The position numbers and the translations under genes were made by a program. Source: [Lactobacillus] rogosae (GTDB lineage: Bacteria; Bacillota; Clostridia; Lachnospirales; Lachnospiraceae). From it: 64,000 nucleotides of DNA. This document shows, one piece after another, positions 35,186-44,605 of this stretch (position 1 is its first letter; the number at the start of each line of letters is the position of its first letter). The DNA is taken from contig FONU01000005.1 of assembly GCA_900112995.1 (NCBI GenBank), positions 1 through 64,000 of the forward strand, read 5' to 3'. The notes beneath the pieces were generated by a model. It was not told where the DNA came from. It worked only from the letters and a program-made list of their open reading frames with translations, and made no database searches.

Positions 35186-36217
35186 TTACTTGCTTAATTC
35201 AGCGAAGTACTTAATTGTTCTAACCATCTGGCTTGTGTATGAGTTCTCGTTATCATACCAAGAAACTACCTGAACCTGGCATCCACCGTTTGGAAGTTCG
35301 TTAACCATTGTCTGTGTAGCATCGAATAATGAACCAAATCTCATTCCAACGATATCGCTAGATACGATAAGTTCTTCATTGTAACCAAAGCTTTCTGTAG
35401 CAGCAGCCTTCATAGCAGCATTAACTTCATCAACAGTAACCTTCTTAGCTACAACAGCGTTAAGGATTGTTGTAGAACCTGTAGGTGTAGGAACTCTCTG
35501 AGCAGCTCCAATAAGCTTTCCATTAAGTTCTGGGATAACAAGACCGATAGCCTTAGCAGCACCTGTTGAGTTAGGAACGATGTTGCAAGCACCAGCTCTT
35601 GATCTTCTTAAATCACCCTTTCTCTGAGGTCCATCAAGTATCATCTGGTCACCTGTGTAAGCGTGAATTGTGCACATAATACCTGATTCGATTGTTGCAC
35701 AGTCATTAAGAGCCTTAGCCATAGGAGCTAAGCAGTTAGTTGTACAAGAAGCAGCTGAGATAATCTGATCATCTGCTGTAAGTGTTTCGTGGTTAACATT
35801 GTAAACGATTGTCTTTAAATCGTTACCAGCTGGAGCTGAGATAACAACCTTCTTAGCACCTGCATTGATATGAGCCTGAGCCTTAGCCTTTGATGTATAG
35901 AAACCTGAGCACTCAAGAACTACGTCAACATCAAGATCTCCCCATGGGCAGTTGTTAGCATCTGGCTCTTTGTAGATCTTAATTGTCTTACCCTTTACTG
36001 TAATTGTACCAGCTTCATCATCAGCTGTTACCTGATCTTCCTCACCGAAATCAACATATCTTCCCTGTGATGAATCATACTTTAAAAGATGAGCTAACAT
36101 CTTAGGGCTTGTTAAATCGTTGATAGCAACTACTTCGTATCCTTCTGCACCGAACATCTGTCTGAATGCAAGTCTACCGATACGTCCAAAACCATTAATC
36201 GCAACTTTTACTGACAT
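35186..36217 (-). CDS. gap: Glyceraldehyde-3-phosphate dehydrogenase
   Basis: This NAD-dependent enzyme oxidises and phosphorylates glyceraldehyde-3-phosphate. The Rossmann motif [14 protein letters not shown] is at the N-terminus and the catalytic Cys lies in [24 protein letters not shown] and [12 protein letters not shown] are also conserved. 343 aa from the ATG at 36217, 10 nt after AGGAGG. The longer open frame to 36286 is leader. It has its own promoter and terminator. Confidence 0.98.
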   Translation of the reverse strand: MSVKVAINGFGRIGRLAFRQMFGAEGYEVVAINDLTSPKMLAHLLKYDSSQGRYVDFGEEDQVTADDEAGTITVKGKTIKIYKEPDANNCPWGDLDVDVVLECSGFYTSKAKAQAHINAGAKKVVISAPAGNDLKTIVYNVNHETLTADDQIISAASCTTNCLAPMAKALNDCATIESGIMCTIHAYTGDQMILDGPQRKGDLRRSRAGACNIVPNSTGAAKAIGLVIPELNGKLIGAAQRVPTPTGSTTILNAVVAKKVTVDEVNAAMKAAATESFGYNEELIVSSDIVGMRFGSLFDATQTMVNELPNGGCQVQVVSWYDNENSYTSQMVRTIKYFAELSK

Positions 36218-36270
36218 AAAAATAAATCCTCCTAATATAAAGATTGTTAATAAAAAATCAACTACATTGT

Positions 36271-36299
36271 ATTCTACATAAAACAATTTAAAATATCAA
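36271..36299 (-). promoter_or_regulatory. gap promoter
   Basis: On the minus strand TTGATA (complement of 36294-36299), a 17-nt spacer and TAGAAT (36271-36276), about 55 nt upstream of the start codon. Confidence 0.6.
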
Positions 36300-36413
36300 G
36301 TGTTAATTCCTATTTTTTACAAATTATTATATATTTCGCCATTCAAATTAAACTTTTTACCATATTCCATTAATCTTATTATATCTAGTCTGTTCTGAAA
36401 CTCACTAATCAGC

Positions 36414-38111
36414 TTATTTTTTCTCTTTTATCTCTGCTAACACACAGTCCGCAAGATTATTAGCGTGATCTGACATTCTCTCAAGATTAGACAAAATATC
36501 AAGGAATACAACGCCATTAGATGGCTTACATAATCCAGAAGATAATCTCTCGATATGTTTATTTCTTAATTCTTCTTCTAAATCATCAACCTCGTCTTCT
36601 ATACGGCATACATTATCTGCTGCAACCCTGCTGAACTTTTCCCTGGCTTTAATTGCCTCTGAGAAACAGACAATAACCTTTTCAGATAACTTCTTGAGTT
36701 CTTCCATTCCATGCTGGGAGAATATTATTTCATTATCTATCTTGTATTTGGCAAGATCAGACATATTCTCTGCATGGTCTGACACTCTCTCAATATCAAT
36801 AATCGCATGGAATAAATCATTAATAAGTAAATGCTGTTCTTCCGTTATGGAAAGATTATTAACTTTTATGAGATATTCTGTAAGATACTTTTCATAGAGG
36901 TCAACCTTGTGTTCCGTCTCTATGACTTTATCTATCATATCCTGATCATTGTTCATAACAGCACTTACCGAATATTTTATATTATCCAGTGACAGATTGC
37001 CCATTATGATAACTTCGCTGAGTGCCCTGTCAACCGCTACTGATGGCTGTTCTAATATTCTGCTGTCAAAATGTCTTGATAACTCTGCCGCATAACTGTC
37101 GCTTGCCTCTAATGAAGCATTTTCTTCATCTTCAGTCTTCTCTCTTATAATTATGCCTGAAAGTTTAACAAGCAGACTTCCAAATGGCATCATTATAGTT
37201 GTACATATTATGTTAAAGAACGTATGGAATATAGATATTTCCACACTTGTTATATTATGCACAGCTAACGCAGGTTTAAACATAAATAATATAAAAGCAC
37301 CTGTTCCAAATATAACTGCTCCCGCAACATTAAATAAAAGATGCATACAAGCTGCTCTCTTTGCATTCCTTGTTGTACCAGCACTTGATATAATTGCAGT
37401 TACACACGAACCTATATTCTGCCCCAACGTAATAAATACTGCCGCATTGGTAGTAACCACTCCATTAATTGCGAGTGTCTGTAATATACCTACTGATGCA
37501 GAAGAGCTTTGTAGAATTGCTGTTACTACAATACCAATTGCAATGCCCAATAATGGATTACTTCCTACTACTTCAAACGCTTTTGAAAAAATAGGTGCAT
37601 CTGTATATGGAGATATCGACTCTGACATAAAATCAAGTCCTAAGAATAAAAGTCCGATACCTACAACTATCTCTCCTGCCATTTTCTTTTTAGGCTTCTT
37701 ACTAAACAATACAAGAATTGCACCGATTCCTACAAGCAGAGGTGCATAAAATGATGGCTTTAACACTTTGACAGCATCTCCGAGCTGTCCTAAAGATACA
37801 ATCCATGCTGTTATGGTTGTACCAATGTTAGCACCCATTATAACTCCTACAGCCTGTACAAGTGTCATAAGACCAGCATTAACAAATCCAACAACCATAA
37901 CTGTTGTCGCGCCACTACTCTGAATTATGGCTGTTATAAATGCTCCAACAAGAACAGCTAATAATCTGTTCCTTGTAAGATAGCCTATGAGCTGTTTCAT
38001 CTTGCTTCCCGCTGACTTTTGCATACCATCTGCCATTATGTTCATTCCATATAAGAACATACCGATGCCGCCTGCAAACATAAACAAATTGCCAACTAAC
38101 TCAATATTCAC
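36414..38111 (-). CDS. Na+/phosphate cotransporter family protein with PhoU-like tail
   Basis: 565 aa. The membrane half (about 1-320) contains the inverted-repeat QSS signatures of Na/Pi type II cotransporters (IIQSSGATT and ILQSSSASVG), with GANIGTT and GQNIGSC. The C-terminal 200 residues are cytosolic helices of the PhoU type, probably regulatory. The family moves sodium with phosphate; bacterial members are mostly uncharacterised. The start is GTG at 38111, 6 nt after AGGAG. TGTAAA repeats lie upstream (38197-38211). Confidence 0.88.
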   Translation of the reverse strand: MNIELVGNLFMFAGGIGMFLYGMNIMADGMQKSAGSKMKQLIGYLTRNRLLAVLVGAFITAIIQSSGATTVMVVGFVNAGLMTLVQAVGVIMGANIGTTITAWIVSLGQLGDAVKVLKPSFYAPLLVGIGAILVLFSKKPKKKMAGEIVVGIGLLFLGLDFMSESISPYTDAPIFSKAFEVVGSNPLLGIAIGIVVTAILQSSSASVGILQTLAINGVVTTNAAVFITLGQNIGSCVTAIISSAGTTRNAKRAACMHLLFNVAGAVIFGTGAFILFMFKPALAVHNITSVEISIFHTFFNIICTTIMMPFGSLLVKLSGIIIREKTEDEENASLEASDSYAAELSRHFDSRILEQPSVAVDRALSEVIIMGNLSLDNIKYSVSAVMNNDQDMIDKVIETEHKVDLYEKYLTEYLIKVNNLSITEEQHLLINDLFHAIIDIERVSDHAENMSDLAKYKIDNEIIFSQHGMEELKKLSEKVIVCFSEAIKAREKFSRVAADNVCRIEDEVDDLEEELRNKHIERLSSGLCKPSNGVVFLDILSNLERMSDHANNLADCVLAEIKEKK

Positions 38112-38418
38112 TTTTTTCTCCTGTCCTGCACATACTAATTATCTGTTAATAAAGATTTATCTATACTTAATAAAAGTAAAGAAATTGTGCATTTTGTGTA
38201 AAGAATGTAAAAATACGTTTACATAATAACAATCAATTCAAATATTTTCAAGGGCTTTAGTACCATTTTCAAACTAATAATGCTATAATCAACAATATAA
38301 TAATTATAAATATGATGTAAGTATCAGAATAATCTTTACTGCTCACTTATACATCGTGACTGTTTAGCAGCCCACATAATAACAATCTAATTTTACTTAT
38401 GAAATGGAGAAGACATAT
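38112..38418. promoter_or_regulatory. Divergent intergenic region with TGTAAA repeats
   Basis: On the plus strand TGTAAA occurs twice in tandem (38197-38202 and 38206-38211). The second copy is also part of a perfect inverted repeat ATGTAAA-aatacg-TTTACAT (38205-38224). Read toward the phosphate transporter these are TTTACA repeats, loosely like Pho-box units. TATAAT at about 38283-38288 may be a -10 box for the plus-strand PHP gene; no firm -35 is seen. Confidence 0.35.
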
Positions 38419-39240
38419 ATGAGAACTTATCCTGAACTTTCAGACTGGCATCTTCACTCGCATTTTTCGTCTGATTCAACCGAAACTCCTGAGAATATAA
38501 TCAAAAATGCCATCAATATGCAGTTAAAAAGCATATGTTTTACAGAACACAACGACTACGATTACCCTTTAGAGGACGGAAATGTTGTATTTGCCCTTGA
38601 TTATGACAAATATACAGACGAACTGCTTGAATTAAAAGAGCATTATAAAAATGATATTTTTATTGGAATTGGTGTCGAACAGGGACTTCTTTCTTCTGCT
38701 AAAGATAAAATCAACAACTACGACCCTACTGGCAGACTTGATTTTATAATTGGTTCATCACATCTTGTATATGGCAACGACCCTTATTATCCTGAATTCT
38801 GGGATAACGTGTCCGTAAAAGATGCAATAAGCAGATATTATGAAGCAATAACCGACTGCATTAAAACTTGCGATAACTTTGATGTATACGGACATCTTGA
38901 TTATATTGTAAGATATGCTCCTGATCAGGATAATGATTATAACTGGAAAGATTATTATGATTATTTCGATACAATCCTAAGACTTCTTATTGACAAGGGC
39001 AAAGGCATTGAAATCAATACCGCAGGACTTAAATACGGACTTAAAAATCCTAATCCCTGCCTTGATATAGTAAAAATGTACCACTCACTTGGCGGCGAGA
39101 TTATAACAACAGGTTCTGATGCCCATAAAGCCTGCCATATTGCATATTCCTATGAAATAATCACTGATATGCTTAAAAATACAGGATTTAACTATTATAC
39201 TATATTCAAGGAAAGAAAGCCTGAATTCGTATCTATATAA
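38419..39240 (+). CDS. PHP-domain phosphatase, histidinol-phosphatase (HisK/HisJ) family
   Basis: This is a polymerase-and-histidinol-phosphatase (PHP) domain metallo-enzyme of 273 aa. Metal ligands are visible in SDWHLHSHFSSDS, FTEHNDYDY, IIGSSHLVYG, YGHLDYI and the C-terminal ITTGSDAHK. HisK-type members dephosphorylate histidinol phosphate; no other his gene is nearby, so a different phosphate ester is possible. The start is the ATG at 38419 with GGAG 9 nt upstream; the ATG at 38404 overlaps it. It is monocistronic with a terminator downstream. Confidence 0.82.
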   Translation: MRTYPELSDWHLHSHFSSDSTETPENIIKNAINMQLKSICFTEHNDYDYPLEDGNVVFALDYDKYTDELLELKEHYKNDIFIGIGVEQGLLSSAKDKINNYDPTGRLDFIIGSSHLVYGNDPYYPEFWDNVSVKDAISRYYEAITDCIKTCDNFDVYGHLDYIVRYAPDQDNDYNWKDYYDYFDTILRLLIDKGKGIEINTAGLKYGLKNPNPCLDIVKMYHSLGGEIITTGSDAHKACHIAYSYEIITDMLKNTGFNYYTIFKERKPEFVSI

Positions 39241-39362
39241 GCACATAAGGGTTATCATCACCAGCTTTTCTGTAGACTGATTGCTCCATATATGTTTATT
39301 AATATCTGAAAAGACCAAGTATCTGCCACTGCATCTGCAGCATTAATTAACAGCGTATATCC

Positions 39363-39401
39363 GGCCCATAAGTATGGATTTTTCTTTCATACCTTATGGG
39401 C
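39363..39401. terminator. Terminator after the PHP gene
   Basis: GCCCATAAG (39364-39372) pairs with CTTATGGGC (39393-39401), extended inward by TATG/CATA, followed by a T-rich stretch. A smaller hairpin CACTTT/AAAGTG with a T6 run lies at about 39431-39457 before the convergent gene. Confidence 0.65.
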
Positions 39402-39477
39402 TGATATTATATTAATCCTTTGATATATTTTTCACTTTTTGTAAAGTGCATTATTTTTTATAGTTCCAAGATTTATT

Positions 39478-40611
39478 TTAATCATTTTTAATTTCCCGTA
39501 ATGCTGCAACATTTTTCTTAATACAATCAATGCAGTAATCAGCCTGATTTCGATTTAATGTATGATTAAATGTAAGTCTTATTGAAGCAAGGCTTTCTTC
39601 ATCAGTCTTTCCTATAGCCTTTAATACGTGCGAAGGTCCGCCGTGATTGCCGTGACACGCTGAACCAGAGGATACGCATATGCCCTGTTTATCCAAAAGA
39701 AGCACAAGTTCACCTGCACTTATACCTTTAAAACAGATATTAATATTTCCTGATACCCTGCCTGTCATATTGCCATTAATGCTTGTATACGGGATTTCAT
39801 TAACTATCCGCTCTGCCATATATCTTTGTATATTCCACTCTTTTTCCATTCTGTAATGCAGTGTATTAACAGCAATATCCGCAGCTGTTGCAAGTCCGAT
39901 TATTCCAGCAACATTTTCTGTACCGGAACGCATATTTTTCTCCTGTCCGCCTCCATATATTAACGGCTCAAGCTCCCTGTCTGTATACAAAAATCCAACA
40001 CCTTTAGGTCCGCATATTTTATGTGCACTCACGCTAAGCATAGATACTCCAAGCTTATGAACATCAATATCAATATGTCCAAATGCCGCAACCGCATCTG
40101 TATGAACAGGAATACCGTATTCTGATGCCACCGCACTAACCTGCATTAATGGCTGTATTATTCCTATCTCATTATTAACAAGCATAACCGATATAAGCAA
40201 AGTATCATCTTTTATCTTTCTTCTTAAATCCTCAATATCAATTATGCCATCCGATGTGCATCTTAAATATTCTATATTATACCCACGTTTCTCTAAATCC
40301 CTGCATTTATTTAATATTGCAGGGTGTTCAATTCCACTTACTATAATAGTTCCACTGTGCTTTCCTGCAACCGCTGCCTCTAATGCCCAGTTATCGCTCT
40401 CAGTTCCGCCAGATGTAAAATATATATTATCAGCCTCTGTGCCTATCAGTCCGGCTATATTTGCCCTCGCTTCTTCAACTGCCCTTTTATTATTTCTTCC
40501 ACATTCATATATTGACGATGGATTTCCATAATCATTTATCATATACTGCCACATAGCCTTACACACCGGCAAACTCATAGGCGTTGTCGCCGCATTATCA
40601 AGATATAACAT
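39478..40611 (-). CDS. Cysteine desulfurase (second copy, NifS type)
   Basis: This PLP-dependent desulfurase of 377 aa has LYLDNAATTPM at the N-terminus, GGTESDNW, the PLP lysine in SVSAHKICGPKG and the catalytic cysteine loop SSGSACHGNHGG. It is clearly diverged from the copy at 5749-6906. No scaffold or thiI gene is adjacent, so its sulfur acceptor is unknown. The start is the ATG at 40611 after GGGAGGAGG; the upstream in-frame extension is not supported. It is divergent from the SpoVB-like gene. Confidence 0.9.
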   Translation of the reverse strand: MLYLDNAATTPMSLPVCKAMWQYMINDYGNPSSIYECGRNNKRAVEEARANIAGLIGTEADNIYFTSGGTESDNWALEAAVAGKHSGTIIVSGIEHPAILNKCRDLEKRGYNIEYLRCTSDGIIDIEDLRRKIKDDTLLISVMLVNNEIGIIQPLMQVSAVASEYGIPVHTDAVAAFGHIDIDVHKLGVSMLSVSAHKICGPKGVGFLYTDRELEPLIYGGGQEKNMRSGTENVAGIIGLATAADIAVNTLHYRMEKEWNIQRYMAERIVNEIPYTSINGNMTGRVSGNINICFKGISAGELVLLLDKQGICVSSGSACHGNHGGPSHVLKAIGKTDEESLASIRLTFNHTLNRNQADYCIDCIKKNVAALREIKND

Positions 40612-40743
40612 ATGCCTCCTCCCAGCTTTTCCCTCTTTCCATACAGTCAATATTTAAGTTCACAATCCACTGTATTACTTATTAATATTATATTCAAAAG
40701 CTGCATACTATGTTAATAAAGACAACGGAGCCTTTTCTTAATT

Positions 40744-42300
40744 ATGAGCAGCAAATCAGGCAGACAACTACTATATACTCCTGTAATCAAAGGAACTATC
40801 ATTCTTACAATCGCCGGACTTCTATGCCGCATACTTGGATTTTATTACCGCATTTTTCTTAATTCACACATTGGCTCATACGGAATGGGAATGCTGCAAT
40901 TAGTTCTTCCCTTATGTGGAATTGCATTTTCTGTATGTATGTGTGGCTTTAATTCTGCAATTTCCAAATACACAGCACAGACACACGGAAATATCAATGT
41001 ACTCCTTGGTGGTCTTTTAATGAGTTTTCCGTTATCCTGTATATTTTCTGCGGTATGTGCCACATTTTCATATGAAATAGCCGATAAACTTATGTTTAAC
41101 GCCGATTGTGCTCCACTTATCCAGATAATCGCAATTGGTATTCCCTTATCCGCAATACACAGCTGTATATGCGGTTATTATTACGGCTGTAAAAAGACAT
41201 TTATTCCCGCAATATCACAGATAATCGAGCAATTAATACGAATATTCAGTGTGATAATCTATTATCACCTGATTTCTGAAAATCTGGAAACTTTAACTGT
41301 AACTGATGCTTTATATGGTAATATCGCAGGTGAAGTCTGTGCAGATATATTCTGCATTGGATGTGTCTATGTAAACAACAAACAAAATAATAAGAATAAT
41401 AAGAATAATAAAATTATTAGAAATAACAATAGCTGTTCAGCATGCAAAACCTCTTACATCAGAGTTATTGCACTATATGCTCTCCCGCTCAACTTAAACA
41501 GCCTCCTTTTGCACCTGTTTGAAAGTGCTGAGGCAATATTAATCCCAGCCCAGCTTATTATATATGGCTTGTCAAAAGAAAATGCTGTCAGCACTTATGG
41601 AATTATATCTGGAATGACACTTCCACTGCTCCTCTTTCCGTCTGCCATAACCAACTCAATGTCTGTTATGCTTCTTCCTAAAGTGTCAGAAGACAACTCT
41701 GTACAACGTAGTTCCAGTGTAATCACAACTCTTCACCAGTCCGTGAATATATGTATGCACCTTGGTATAATGAGCTGTGTGCTATTTATATTATACATTG
41801 GCAGACTTGGAGCAACACTGTTTCACGAACCCAGTGTATACAATTATACCATTATGCTTGCCTGTATATGTCCATTTCTATATGTCAAAACAAGCCTTGC
41901 AAGCATATTAAACGGCCTTAATATGACTGCAAGAACCTGTGCATACAGCATAACTGGTCTTGCTATAAGAATAGCCTCATTAATACTGCTCGTTCCCGGA
42001 ATTGGCATATCCGGATATATCTACGGACTTATAATCAGCAATATATTAGTGTGCACCCTGCATTATATCAAGCTTTACAAAATGTATCATTTTAAGCCAG
42101 ATATCATAAATAATATAATTACTCCATTAAGCTTAAGTATTATTGCAGTTACATCATCTAATATAGCACTTAGATTAATAACAAGCCTGTTATCTTGTGT
42201 AACTCCACTGACCCTTAACAGTATATTTTCTTTGTGTGCAAATATACTATTATCCTGCTTAATCTATATAATAATCTATTCCAAGGTTGACTTTACCTGA
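40744..42300 (+). CDS. SpoVB-like polysaccharide flippase (MOP/MVF superfamily)
   Basis: A polytopic protein of 518 aa with about 12-14 hydrophobic helices. The N-terminal segment LLCRILGFYYRIFLNSHIGSYGMGMLQLV is typical of SpoVB/YtgP proteins (quoted in part: GFYYRIFL, GSYGMGMLQL). They flip lipid-linked precursors, SpoVB being needed for spore cortex. A hydrophilic Asn/Lys-rich loop at about residues 211-230 is encoded by AAT/AAG-type repeats near 41385-41430. The only ribosome-like sequence (GGAG) is about 15 nt from the ATG, so the start is less certain. Its 3' end overlaps the converging small gene by 25 nt. Confidence 0.82.
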   Translation: MSSKSGRQLLYTPVIKGTIILTIAGLLCRILGFYYRIFLNSHIGSYGMGMLQLVLPLCGIAFSVCMCGFNSAISKYTAQTHGNINVLLGGLLMSFPLSCIFSAVCATFSYEIADKLMFNADCAPLIQIIAIGIPLSAIHSCICGYYYGCKKTFIPAISQIIEQLIRIFSVIIYYHLISENLETLTVTDALYGNIAGEVCADIFCIGCVYVNNKQNNKNNKNNKIIRNNNSCSACKTSYIRVIALYALPLNLNSLLLHLFESAEAILIPAQLIIYGLSKENAVSTYGIISGMTLPLLLFPSAITNSMSVMLLPKVSEDNSVQRSSSVITTLHQSVNICMHLGIMSCVLFILYIGRLGATLFHEPSVYNYTIMLACICPFLYVKTSLASILNGLNMTARTCAYSITGLAIRIASLILLVPGIGISGYIYGLIISNILVCTLHYIKLYKMYHFKPDIINNIITPLSLSIIAVTSSNIALRLITSLLSCVTPLTLNSIFSLCANILLSCLIYIIIYSKVDFT

Positions 42301-42590
42301 TTAATTGATGGTGCATTTTCCCAGCGGTCAATATTAGTATCATACATATCTTGTATCCACTGAATTGCACTACTCCTGCCTTCTTCTGAATATTCAAATT
42401 CCTTAGCTGTAATATCTTCTTCCTTCATCGCCGTTGAGGCATACGGACCCTGCCAGATTAGTACATTAAGTACATAATCTGGCTTTTCGCCTGTACGCTC
42501 AATCTTATATCTCATACCATTATGCCCACCGGTGTATATGCCACCATATTTGAAGAAATTAAAGGGCATTATTTCTTTTTCGTTTATCAT
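42276..42590 (-). CDS. Small uncharacterised protein
   Basis: 104 aa, soluble, no signal peptide. I do not recognise the family. It contains FFKYGGIYTGGHNGMRYKIER, a Gly/aromatic segment suggesting a beta-rich fold, and ends in acidic helices. AAGG lies 9 nt before the ATG. Its last 25 nt overlap the SpoVB-like gene on the other strand, so the two converge with no terminator between. It lies 30 nt downstream of yoeB and could be co-transcribed with the toxin-antitoxin pair. Confidence 0.6.
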   Translation of the reverse strand: MINEKEIMPFNFFKYGGIYTGGHNGMRYKIERTGEKPDYVLNVLIWQGPYASTAMKEEDITAKEFEYSEEGRSSAIQWIQDMYDTNIDRWENAPSINQVKSTLE

Positions 42591-42620
42591 ATTGGGTCAC
42601 CTTAATTCTGTTGATTATTT

Positions 42621-42917
42621 TTATCTTACTTTATCATAATGTGTCCACATTCTGATAATCTTTATCGTTCCATTATACTCAATTTCACCAGCTATAATCG
42701 GCTCATTATACACTTGATATACCAATCTATGCTGAATATTTATTCTTCTTGAATATACACCTTGTAAATTACCAAGTAATTCCTCATATGGAGGTGGATT
42801 TTGAAATGGATTCTCTTTAATAACTTCTATTAGTTTTTTTGCTTTTTCATCAAGATGTACACTTTTCAAATTCTTAATGTCTTTTACTGCCTGTTTAGTG
42901 TAAACTATTCGGTACAT
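42621..42917 (-). CDS. yoeB: YoeB/Txe family toxin
   Basis: This is a ribosome-dependent mRNA interferase of the RelE fold that cleaves mRNA in the A site. The 98 aa retain likely catalytic residues: Glu in YEELLGNLQG, Arg in SRRINIQHRLVY, and the terminal aromatic/His pair MWTHYD. It is about 14 residues longer than E. coli YoeB, mainly through an insertion around EIEYNGTIKI. It starts 4 nt after the antitoxin stop codon, with a poor ribosome site of its own, so translation is probably coupled to the antitoxin. Confidence 0.9.
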   Translation of the reverse strand: MYRIVYTKQAVKDIKNLKSVHLDEKAKKLIEVIKENPFQNPPPYEELLGNLQGVYSRRINIQHRLVYQVYNEPIIAGEIEYNGTIKIIRMWTHYDKVR

Positions 42918-42921
42918 ATTT

Positions 42922-43170
42922 TTACCACTCTACATCTTCTTCGGGCACGCAATCCTCTATTGCCGTATCCATTCCTTCTTTTATGGACTCAACCATACCT
43001 GGAATGGAATTAAGATAAATCGTCTCCTGAATTGCATTCCAATCACTTTCCGATATCAGAACCGCATTACCTTTCTTACTTACAATTAAAGTTGGTTCAC
43101 TATAGAGATTAACGTCCTCCACCAAATTATAGAGTTCCTTTCTTGCGTTTGTTATATTAATTGCTGACAT
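42922..43170 (-). CDS. yefM: YefM/Phd family antitoxin
   Basis: The 82-aa antitoxin has the conserved Phd/YefM N-terminal DNA-binding fold (ITNARKELYNLVEDV, PTLIVSKKGNAVLISESDW) and an acidic C-terminal tail that would wrap the toxin. YefM represses its own promoter, more tightly with YoeB bound. AGGAG lies 8 nt before the ATG. Confidence 0.92.
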   Translation of the reverse strand: MSAINITNARKELYNLVEDVNLYSEPTLIVSKKGNAVLISESDWNAIQETIYLNSIPGMVESIKEGMDTAIEDCVPEEDVEW

Positions 43171-43485
43171 AATAAAATCTCCTTACCTTTTTCCTTTAAT
43201 CAAATATACTGTTCTATTTTATACTAAATGTAATTATTTTTTATTACTATTCTCTCATTAAATCTCTCTTACACTCTATTATGTTTTTCTCTCTTACACT
43301 CTATATGTTTCTATCTTATCTCTTATAAATTATATTATATTTTGCATCTGTTCTTCTTTAATTATATGCTAAATATTATCTTGAATGTAGAAATTTTTAT
43401 GTCAAAATTATTATAACGTACGTTTTTGCGTACGTCAAGTATCTATACCATCAGATATAGACCAGCCATTATAATTGCGTAAAAA
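43171..43485 (-). promoter_or_regulatory. Long leader and operator region of the toxin-antitoxin pair
   Basis: On the minus strand TTGACG (complement of 43433-43438), a 17-nt spacer and TATAAT (43410-43415) form a promoter whose spacer is filled by the palindrome ACGTACG/CGTACGT (43416-43435), a likely operator. A second TTGACA lies at 43400-43405. The leader of about 230 nt contains a direct repeat of 23-24 bp (43263-43286 and 43288-43310; TCTCTCTTACACTCTAT common to both) and no ORF. Confidence 0.55.
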
Positions 43486-43521
43486 ATAAGCACCTTAAGA
43501 TTTTACTCTGTTGGTGCTTAT
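43486..43521 (-). terminator. metA terminator
   Basis: ATAAGCACC (43486-43494) pairs perfectly with GGTGCTTAT (43513-43521); on the minus strand TTTTTTACG follows. Confidence 0.8.
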
Positions 43522-43608
43522 AATAAAAACATAATTATTTTATTTCTCCAAATAGCAATATTGCAAGAATAACATCACCTACTTTCCAAACAACAACAAA
43601 TCCCAGCC

Positions 43609-44541
43609 CTAATTCCCATACGTCTGAACCTTATCATTAAGGTCATAAGGGGTAGTCTGATATACGTAATAATTCAGCCAGTTAGTATAAAGATTATTAG
43701 CGTGGCTTCTCCAAGATAACACTGGCTTTCTGTTGCAATCATCATCTGGATAATAGTTCACTGGAAGTTGTGGCTCAAGCCCCTTGTCTAAATCTCTCTT
43801 ATATTCCTGATCAAGTGTCATTCTGTCATATTCAGGGTGACCCATAACAAATATATGCTTGCCGTCCTGTCCTATTGCAATATATATGCCCGCTTCATCT
43901 GAATCAGCAAATACCTTGAGCTGTTTGTTGTTTAATATATCTTTCCTGCACGCTTCTGTATATCTTGAATGTGGTGCCATAAAGAAATCATCAAATCCCC
44001 TTACAAGAGGCTCTTTTCTGTTAAGAACGTGGTGCTTGTATACACCTGATAATTTCTCATCAAGAAGGACTTTCTTAATTCCATAATGGTAGTAAAGTCC
44101 CGCCTGTGCACCCCAGCATATGTGGAGTGTTGATGTAACGTGCTCTTTTGACCACTCCATTATTGTTGTAAGCTCATCCCAGTAGTTCACTTCTTCAAAT
44201 GCAAGCTTTTCAACTGGTGCTCCTGTTATTATAAGTCCATCGAAATTTCTGTCTTTTACATTAGAAAATGTTTCATAAAATTTCTTTATATGTGATGATG
44301 ATGTATTCTTTGACACGTGTGATTCTGTCTGTATAAATGTCACATCAATCTGTAATGGAGTATTAGATAATGCTCTTAATAACTGCAATTCTGTGTCCTG
44401 CTTTATTGGCATAAGATTAAGAATTGCTATCTGCAATTCTCTGAAATCCTGTGAAAGTGCCCTGCTTTCGTCCATCACGAATATATTTTCTTCCTCTAAC
44501 TCGTGCTTAGCTGGAAGATCATTCTGTATTTTAATTGGCAT
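43609..44541 (-). CDS. metA: Homoserine O-acyltransferase MetA
   Basis: This enzyme acylates homoserine at the entry to methionine synthesis. The catalytic Cys lies in [16 protein letters not shown], with the His/Glu pair in [28 protein letters not shown] is the usual N-terminus. Many Firmicutes MetA proteins use acetyl-CoA rather than succinyl-CoA; the choice cannot be settled by eye. 310 aa from the ATG at 44541 with GAGG 5 nt upstream. The 64-nt gap to ligA leaves no room for a SAM riboswitch, so control probably lies further upstream. Confidence 0.95.
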   Translation of the reverse strand: MPIKIQNDLPAKHELEEENIFVMDESRALSQDFRELQIAILNLMPIKQDTELQLLRALSNTPLQIDVTFIQTESHVSKNTSSSHIKKFYETFSNVKDRNFDGLIITGAPVEKLAFEEVNYWDELTTIMEWSKEHVTSTLHICWGAQAGLYYHYGIKKVLLDEKLSGVYKHHVLNRKEPLVRGFDDFFMAPHSRYTEACRKDILNNKQLKVFADSDEAGIYIAIGQDGKHIFVMGHPEYDRMTLDQEYKRDLDKGLEPQLPVNYYPDDDCNRKPVLSWRSHANNLYTNWLNYYVYQTTPYDLNDKVQTYGN

Positions 44542-44605
44542 ATTTACCTCGATTCCTGTGTAAATCACATTTTAATATAGTCAAACTTACTGTTAATGAT
44601 GTATT

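Noticed and set aside
36694-36897. ORFs opposite the phosphate transporter and other long genes
   Set aside because: They mirror conserved coding sequence, have no ribosome sites and no recognisable domains.
44542-44605. SAM riboswitch in front of metA
   Set aside because: The gap to ligA is only 64 nt and shows no S-box features or terminator.
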